64,000 bases of DNA from Phoronis australis (lineage: Eukaryota > Phoronida > Phoronidae): contig NMRA01000448.1 of NCBI GenBank assembly GCA_002633005.1, positions 186,001 through 250,000 on the forward strand. The letters are read 5' to 3'. The position numbers and the translations under genes were made by a program. Shown here in pieces: positions 35,601-44,600 of the stretch (position 1 is the stretch's first letter; every line of letters begins with the position of its first letter). The notes under the pieces are model-generated. The model was not told the DNA's origin. It saw nothing but the letters and a program-made list of their open reading frames with translations, and searched no databases.

Positions 35601-38600
35601 GCTGTAGGTGGCTTTACAGAGCACTGCATGTTGTGTAACTTCAACAGCAGTGACTGAACAACATATTTTGAAAACATAACAGCACCATAAAATCCCTCAA
35701 ATATTTTTCAACATTCTATAATCACATTACATTTTTACTGTTTACTTGAATGCATTACTTCGCCAATAATATTGAAAGCAAAGAGAATTAGTTTCTGCTA
35801 CATAATTATGTTTTAGAATGTCAAGCAAGTACTTACACAAGAGTTAATTTAAACAGTGCCAAGTTGACAAATGAAAACTGCAATCCAGACTGACACTACC
35901 GACCAGACCCTAAAATAATTCATGCCATCAAAGTATTTTTATCTCAGCCCACCGAGTTTTTTTAGCTCTAATGCCCCCACGGAGGTCACTGTAACATATT
36001 TGCCGTAATAAGCACTCACATCTTAAAAGTCATTCCAACTGGTTCTTGAACTACATAAATATAAGTGACTTCTTTTTCAGAATAACTAACGATTTAAAGC
36101 AAATACCAACTTTTTACAACAATGATTTCAGCCTTTCTATTCATTCCGGTGACCCAGAGGATTGCACGGAATTATCAAGGCTCCTGTATATCTGCATATT
36201 TGTAATCAAGCGAATCACACTTCAAATTTCTGTCATGTTTCAAGAAAGGTAAATAACATGATTTTATCTTGAGAAAACATAAAAATCTTTATGAATGCAT
36301 GCTAACTTTACACATGGTATGATGGCATCACAGAGAGGCCATACTTATTTTCCAATCTTAGTTTCATGATTTCAATAGCACCCACGTCCAATTATACTCA
36401 TCTGTGGTGAGAAATAAAAGTAATATTTCATCAATTGGCTATCGGAGGTGATGAAAGGGTAGAAAATAAATGGAACTTCATATCGATCAGTCTGAAGATT
36501 ACATATCACAAAATGAAATTGCATGCAATTTTTATCTGAAGCAAAGCATCGTTGGGATCAAGCTTGTACACCAGTAACAGCACCTCTGGGACTAAGTTTT
36601 TAACGAATTTAATGACTTTCTAAGTAGTGCCCTGTATGCTTATTAGAGTGAAAAGAGTAATTGTGATTTTTAAAACAATTTATAGTACAGGAATATTCAA
36701 AACCACACATCGCAAGCCACGAGGTAATAGTGTGCTCATAGCTTCAACTCATACTGAAATGCTTTTACAGGCATGTTTCAAAGATTTGCTAAAATTTCGT
36801 GAAGTAAATGGAAAACAAATATGGGGAATAAAACGGGTTGTTTCATAATTCAATAATCGAACAACAAACATAACGCAACGTTAAGCTCCCGATTCTACAA
36901 AATACAGACAAAAAGAAGCAACCTAACTAAACACAAAGAAAAATTCGAAAGAAGACCAAGAAATGCTAAAACTACAAGTCAAAAACAGCAGTTCAGCCTC
37001 TGAACATGGTTAAGCTGAACTTTCCTCAAGGCAATAAATAACAAGAGCAACGCTGGGGAGTTGACATGCGCCCACGGTACATCGCATACGATATGATTCT
37101 AAGGACCACTAGTAGGGGCTGTAGTAGTTGAATCAACCCTAAAATCAAATGGTGCCGGCACCTTGTCATCATATACTGCTGAGCAATATTTCAGAGAAAT
37201 CTGTCAATCAATTCTATGGATATAATCTGGAAACGCTCTTCTCCTAAACACTATTTAAAAACCCCCTGTCGAGGACAAAATGGTGTCGACATATGGTCAT
37301 CGTATATAACGATGCAGTTTCAATAAAATCCACTGATCAGTTCTCTGGCCACCCTCCAGATGCACTTTTCTCCCAAACAACACATGAAAAACTTCTTGTC
37401 ACAATGCTGCAGTGGATAAATCCTTCCTAAAAATGAAGGGTCCAGCGCACTGACTTCCCATATGTCTGTGGTGTCAAGTTTTGTTGATAGTGAATTGTTT
37501 TCTTAGATATCCAGAGTTGTTCTTTCCCCAAACAACACATGAAAAACCCTTTGAGAACAAAATGGCTGCTAGGAGGTGCTGTAGTAGATAAATCCGTGCA
37601 AAATTTTAATGGTGATGGCGAATACCTCTGTGTCAAGTTTCATTAAAAAGTTTCTAAACACATCATTCGGAAATGTTTTTGCAGAAATAGCTACTGGAAG
37701 GTGCAGCAGTAGTCGAGTCCATTCGAAAATTAAATGGTGTCGGCACATTGACATCTTATTCCTCTGAGTCCAGCGTAATCGAAATTCGTCACTCGATTCT
37801 GTTGACATCATTTGGAAATGCTCTTCTCCCAAACAACACTTGAAAAGCCTCTTTCGAAAACTAAAGGGCTATTAAGGGGTGCTACAATGGTCAAATGGAA
37901 ATGTTGCTGCCGCACTGCCCAACACGTGTCAACTTTCATGAAATCTTCCCTCAGTTCTCTACATGTCATTGGGAATAGCTCACACAAAATAACCACAAGG
38001 TTACAGAGGTCGAACATACCGGAAAATTTAATGGTTCCACCCCACTGTCATCACAAAAAACTGCATTAACTTTCATTGAAATCCTTTACTCCATTCTTTA
38101 CATATCATCCAGAAACCCTCTCACACAAAATGGCCACTAGGAGGAGCTGCAACTGTAAAGTTTCAATGCAATCCGTCAATTGGTTCTTTAGAAATATTGT
38201 TCAGAAAATGATGCTCATCCCCAAACAACACTTCAATGTAAAAAACAAAATGGCCACTAGATGCTACAGCTGGTCGAATCCACCCGAAAATTTAATGCAG
38301 TTGCCGCATCATCATCATAAACCTTTGTGTCAACTTTCATTGAAATCTTTCACTGGGTTCTCTATTATTATCCAGAAACACTCTTACACACAATGGCCAC
38401 TAACAGACACAGCAGTAGCCGAATCCACCCGAAAATCAAATGGTGCCGGTGCAATATTATAATATACCTCTCAGTGTCAAGTTTCAATGAGATCTGTCAA
38501 TCGGTTCTTCAGATGTCATCCAGAAACGCTACTCCCTCAAACAACACTTGAAAAGTCCATGTCAAAAACGAAATGGCCACTAGGAGGTGCTACAGTACTC

Positions 38601-41600
38601 CAATACGCCCAAAAATTTAATGGTGCCTCCGCATTGTGATCACAAATCACTGTGTCAACCTTAATTGAAACCCTTCACTCAGTTCCCTACATATCATCCG
38701 GAAACACTTTCAGATACAATGGCCACTAGGAGGCACTACCCTAGTCGAATCCGGCCAAAAATCAAATAGTGTCAATGCAATCTCATCAATACCTCCAGGT
38801 CAAGTTTCAATGAAATCTACCAATGGGCACTCTAGATACCATCCGCAAATGCTCTTCTGCCAAGCAACACATGAGAATCCCTTGTCAAAACAAACTGGCC
38901 AGGTGGGTGTTACAGTAGTTCAATCTGCCAGAAAATTTAATGGTGCCGGTACATTGACGTCACACACCTTTCGTTTCAATTTTACTAAAATTTGTCAATC
39001 CATTTTCTAGATATCATCCAGAAACGCTTTCATACAAAATTGCCACTAGGAGGCATTGCAGTGGTTGAATCCAGCCGAAAATCAAGTGGTGTCGCCGTAA
39101 TCTCATAATATACATGTGTCAAGTTTGAATATAACCAGCCAATCGGCTCTCTCAGTATCATCCGGAAACGCTCTTCTCCCCAAATCAACACATGAAAATC
39201 TCCTGCTTAAGAACAAAATGGCCACTGCGAGGTGCTAAAGTGGTCGAATCCATCCGAAAAATTTAATCGAATCGCACACCTTTTGTCAAGTTTCACTGAA
39301 ATCCATCAATCCGTTCTCTAGATATCACCCGGTAACGCTCTTCCCACAAAACTGCAGAAAAAGCCATGCCCCCTAAAACCAGATGACGTGGTAGATTGAA
39401 AATGGCATGAAACGCTCTTGTGATGCCCTATACCCTTGTGTCAAATTTCCGACCAGGGGATTTTGAAATATCGAGCGGACATCCGGACAAAGTGACAATA
39501 TGCGACCACTTATTATGTGGGCGCATAAAAACTACTGTACGAATAACATAATTACTTTGGTTTAAGACAGATCTCAACCTTTGTGAAATTTCAATAAAAA
39601 TTTCAAGTCAGATATTGTAGAGTTATGATAGTTAAATTTTTCATTGTCACACATAGCGTTACCTTAAACTAATTATTTACGTGCCAATATGCATGTCACT
39701 ATGACGACTTTAACTTATTGCCATGACAAGGCACATTCAGGCATTTTGATTTTTGATATTTTTAACAATTCTGAGAACATTGATTTCTTTTAATGTGTGT
39801 GGGTTGTTTCACATGGAACATTATGCACTTTATTTAATGGTATCTGGCCAAGGGAATAGTGTCTCAGAGTATTGATTTTCATTCGAAAAACAGAATTATT
39901 GGCCGCCAAAAATAAAACCCGGGATCTCTATTCAAAGAGGGCCTATGATGGCTGATATCTCAGCTTTAGAATAAAACAAACATGTGTGACATGGTTCCCT
40001 GCATATTGAAAATGTACAGATTAACTGTTACTTGATAAACTGAGAAGGGCTTCACAAAGGTTGTCAATTACCTTAACTACAATGCAACATTTGTTGTAAT
40101 TAACACTGTGTTCACAGAAAATTCGGTACTCTTAAGGGTGCATGCCCACACTGGTTAAATGTCCATCCAAAAATTAGAAATTTCCCATTGTTTAGACACA
40201 TTCAGTTGAAAAATCACCCCTTGACTTGTTACTTTTGTTATTCTAACTCCCTGTGAGAGGTTTACTAGTGTTCAGCCAACCTAAATCAGCAAATAAAGAT
40301 TTGAAACAGAATTGAATTAGTCTTTCCTTGCAGCTTATTTAGAAGAGCTGTTAGAATGTAAGAGTGAATGAGGCAAGGGTGCAAACAACACGAGTTGGGC
40401 TCCAGCAGCGACTAGACAGGGACTTCTCACACAAGACAGCCAATGTAAGGTAATAGAACAGCAACCAAGGCTGTACACTCTCCTCTGATGGAATTTAACC
40501 AGGAGACAGACGCATAACTAAAATATGAACTGTGAAATGAGCAAAGGACCATCTGCAATTAAGAGAAGTGAAGTGTTTATTAGGGATCAGATGTCAGTGG
40601 GCTTGTGCTAAGCAAGGAACAAAATGTCATCATAATGAGGTCATTGAACTCTTGCCATCTCACATGTGACAGCGTGAGGTAAGAAATTACAAGGTGTATG
40701 ACCAAATGACTGAGCGCAGTATTAACTTAGATGGTTCCTCACACATTCTTGTACCACATAAAGGAGGTGGAAATGTTTCCATACGTCGCTACTGACTAAA
40801 ACTCAACAGACACCAAGTCCACAGTACGAATGCCAGATACATGCCCCTAACTTCACAAACGTATAGCTAATATACTCAAAACCAAACTCAGAGGAACAAA
40901 ACTCGTCAGTCAGACTTGAATTTGGTCCCCATGCAAAAACGGAGCATTTTCAGTATGTGTGGAGTGTAGAGGACACATTGTAATGTGGGTGTGTTGTTGT
41001 AATAGACTGGCATTGGCATTTAGGATGATCAGAACTGGAGTTTATGAGTATAAACCAAACACAGGCACACCAATCAACTACTATGTTGATTCAAAAAAGG
41101 TTTTTCACAGTCTCGGTGAAGGCATGGAATAAATAAAACCAACTTATTCAGAGACTGAAGATTTAAGAGTTCGAACGTTTCGGACTGTACTCTACAGCGA
41201 GGGGACGTCCTGGTTTCCCGCCGTTCTGTTATCCGAGAGTAGTATGACGTCATAGGTTGGTGGAAGCTGCAATCCTTGATCACGATTCATTGTGGGCTTC
41301 TTGGTCTTGATATATGAGGATTCTTTAATCCTTCTTGATAGCCTGAGTTCTCCTCTCTAGCCAGGATCTTGGCATGTTTGCCATATACAGTATGGTCAGA
41401 GATTCTCCCCAGCCTTATGATTACGGTATGTAGATGACACGTTCGTCCTGATACAAGAGTACAACGTCAACGCATTCACCTCTCACATCAATGACATCGA
41501 TAACAACATCAAATTCACTGTGGAACCTGAGGTAGATGGCAAACTCCCGTTATTGGACTTGTGTGTTCACATCAACGACGACGGCTCCACGAGAACCACC

Positions 41601-44600
41601 ATATACCGGAAACCGACACGCACTGACCAGTATTTAAACTTCACCTCCAACCACCCGATCCAACACAAACAGTCAGTCGTTCGCACTCTTCTCAATAGGG
41701 CCACAAACTATGTCACAAGACCTGAGGATTGCCAGACTGAGATTAAACACGTCAGGTCAGCAATCAAAGCCAACCAGTACCAGGAGTGAGCACACAATCT
41801 CCCCAGCGTCAACCTAGGGAAGACTCCCCTGGTGACCAAAAAGAGAAAAAATTACATTCAGTCTCTATTCCCTACATCAAGGGGCTCTCAGAACATCTAC
41901 GTCGAGTGTACAAGTCTTACGATAAAAAGCTCATTACACCCTGCGAAAACCAGCTAGTCCACCCCAAAGACCCCACCCCCTTGATCGCCAATTTCGTGTC
42001 ATATATCGACTGTCACATACTGAAGATCCGTTTCATACCTACATCAGTGAGACTAAGTGATCCCTGGGCACCAGAATCAAAGAACACAACAAACTGGACA
42101 AGCCCACAAGCGTGGGAGAACATCTGGGATTATCTCCGGCCATACTGTATGTGGCAACATGCCAAGATCCTGGTTATAGTAGAGAACTGGTTCTCAAGAA
42201 AGATTAAAGAATCCACAAATATCAAGACCAACAAGCCTACAATGAATCGAGATCAAGGTTTGCAGCTTCCGCCTATCTATGACGTTATACTACTCCCGGA
42301 TAACAGAACGCGAGAAACCAGGACGTCCCCTCACTGTAGAGTACAGTCCGAAACGTTCGAACTCAGAAATCTTCAGTCTCTGAGTAAGTTGATTTTACTT
42401 ATTCCAAACTACTATACTGTGCCCACAATTTTCAGCTGCCATACAGACATCACATGGCTTTCATGGCTTCGTTGAGGTTATCAGGCCTTGCTGGGTGATT
42501 TGATTGCACAACCAACCATCACAAACCCTGTTGGTGAGTGGGGGACAATATTAGATCTAAAATGCATGCCATACATAAATTTAAAGCCACCAGACTAATG
42601 GCCTTTGATGAATAGTTTTCCAGAGAAGCTGCATTTATCGGATATGGGGGGGGTAAAACAAGTATAGAAAATACACAATTTGACCCATTTACATGACATC
42701 CATACAGGGGGTCACATGAATGGTTCAAAACCACAGCAACAAAGAACATTAATATGCACACACCATGTGCATTGCCAATAGTACATAGAAATAAGGAGTG
42801 CTCCTTTTCTGGAATATTTCTGAGGTAATCCGGATCCTTTTGAAAATCAACATCACTTGTGCAGTGCTGTTGTGGTAAAATTAGAGGTAAGTAGGCGCCC
42901 AAAGCCCACCATATCGCCTTGAGCACTGAATGTAACTTACGGTGCGTAGGCGCTACGTTCAAATGCCTAGAGGTGGTTGGCTGCGCCCACGCGTCCCTAC
43001 GCCCTACTACAGCACTGCATTTGTGCTCCGCTCAATAGGATCACATATGCCAAAGTTCACAAAGTTTCCATCAGGAGGTAGGTACTGGGACAGACATGAA
43101 CAAAACCCAAATTCCCACAATGGTCCACCACAGCAGTCGGATTAGTCAGAAAAGCAACACGATTTGCCGAACGCCATGAAATTCCATCAGCCGCCAAAAT
43201 CCGGACATTGAAATCTTAATCAATCTGTCAAATTCATCAAAAAAATGTGGACTAAGTTTGGTAGATGTATTAGGGGGACACAGTGGTAGTTGAATCGGTA
43301 TGAAAATTATAGTCATACGCCACCAGCTTCATGGGAAAACATATCTGCCAAATTTCATGTTGTAAACACTTCATAAGAATGCAGGTCAAATCTGAAAGAA
43401 ACAAAAGGGCTAGTACTTTTATCCACTTTAAACTTCCAGCTGTATGATAATTTTCAAAGGGCTCTAGCGACCGCAGCCAGATGCTGATTACCTCACTCAC
43501 TTTTTGTAGAAGTTGTATAACTGATTTTCACATTAAATATCACAATATACAGTATATGAAAACTAAGCATAACTGGAATACAAATTTTAAAGATTTGTTC
43601 CGTGATGTGTTTAGACATTCACCAATGTGATGCATGCTGGGACAGATACAAGTTGTGAATGATATCATTCAACAATGTCTTCATTTCTATTACTACAAAA
43701 ACACAGCTTTGAGTACGAACACACCTCTTTTCACCGACTGAACTTGACGTTGTTGTTATGATTGAATGGTGCTACTTTAAAAACTATTTTGTCATGCCAA
43801 AGGATAGGAGTACTGAAGTAAAATGATAAGCACAACTTGTCTAAACATTATCATTTGGTGGTAGGCAGATTAAACATTTCTAATCACAGCAAGTTTTGAA
43901 CTTTGTATTCCTGCATGATATATGGAAATCATCAGGTTGTCATTTACAACCAGACCTGAATCTCAGGTTGCATTTGTGGAATTCCAGCTAATGAAACATT
44001 GCAGAAAAAAATCAGCACGAAGTTGAGTGTTTTTTTTTCATTTGTTTTTCATCCCAATTCATTTGGTGACTTTTGCTCGTGTAGGGTATTTTTAAAAATC
44101 ATGGGATTAACACCAGCTGCCAGATGGATGAAAGCTGCTCTGGTTAGAGTTCTGGCCCTTATATGGCATGTTAACTTCATGCCATGTAGGTCCTTCAAAG
44201 GGTTTAGGAGCCAGACACCCGGATGCCCTGAGATAGTGGACAGCAATATGCACTTATGCATTATTAAACGTGGGCGTGTAAAAGCATAAGAGAAATCGCA
44301 ATTATTTATGTACTGTATCTCACTATTGTTCACTGTTGCCCTATTTACTGGGATTTTACACCCGTAGTTTGTCCTTCAACACTGTAGTAAAGTGACCTGT
44401 AAAGGGACACCAAGAAATTTGACAAGCTGTGTGGGCGCATTTTATCATTTTTAGTTGCTTCAGCTCAAGTAAATTAGATCAATCATACACAGTGCTTTTT
44501 TCTATCTCCGCAAAAGAGAGAGTTGTACTTGTGGCTTGGTTATTGATTAGAAGAAACTAATTCAAATCAAAGATGTATACGGTGACACCTCTGCACACAC

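Noticed and set aside
37080-39400. Regular repeats that could be read as a CRISPR-like array or a repeat protein
   Set aside because: Units are ~145/178 bp and diverged, with no short identical repeats separated by unique spacers; frames are broken. It is a eukaryotic tandem repeat.
41520-42475. A live Penelope-like polyprotein gene
   Set aside because: The RT is truncated at YVDD, and RT and GIY-YIG parts lie in different frames with internal stops; annotated as a dead copy instead.
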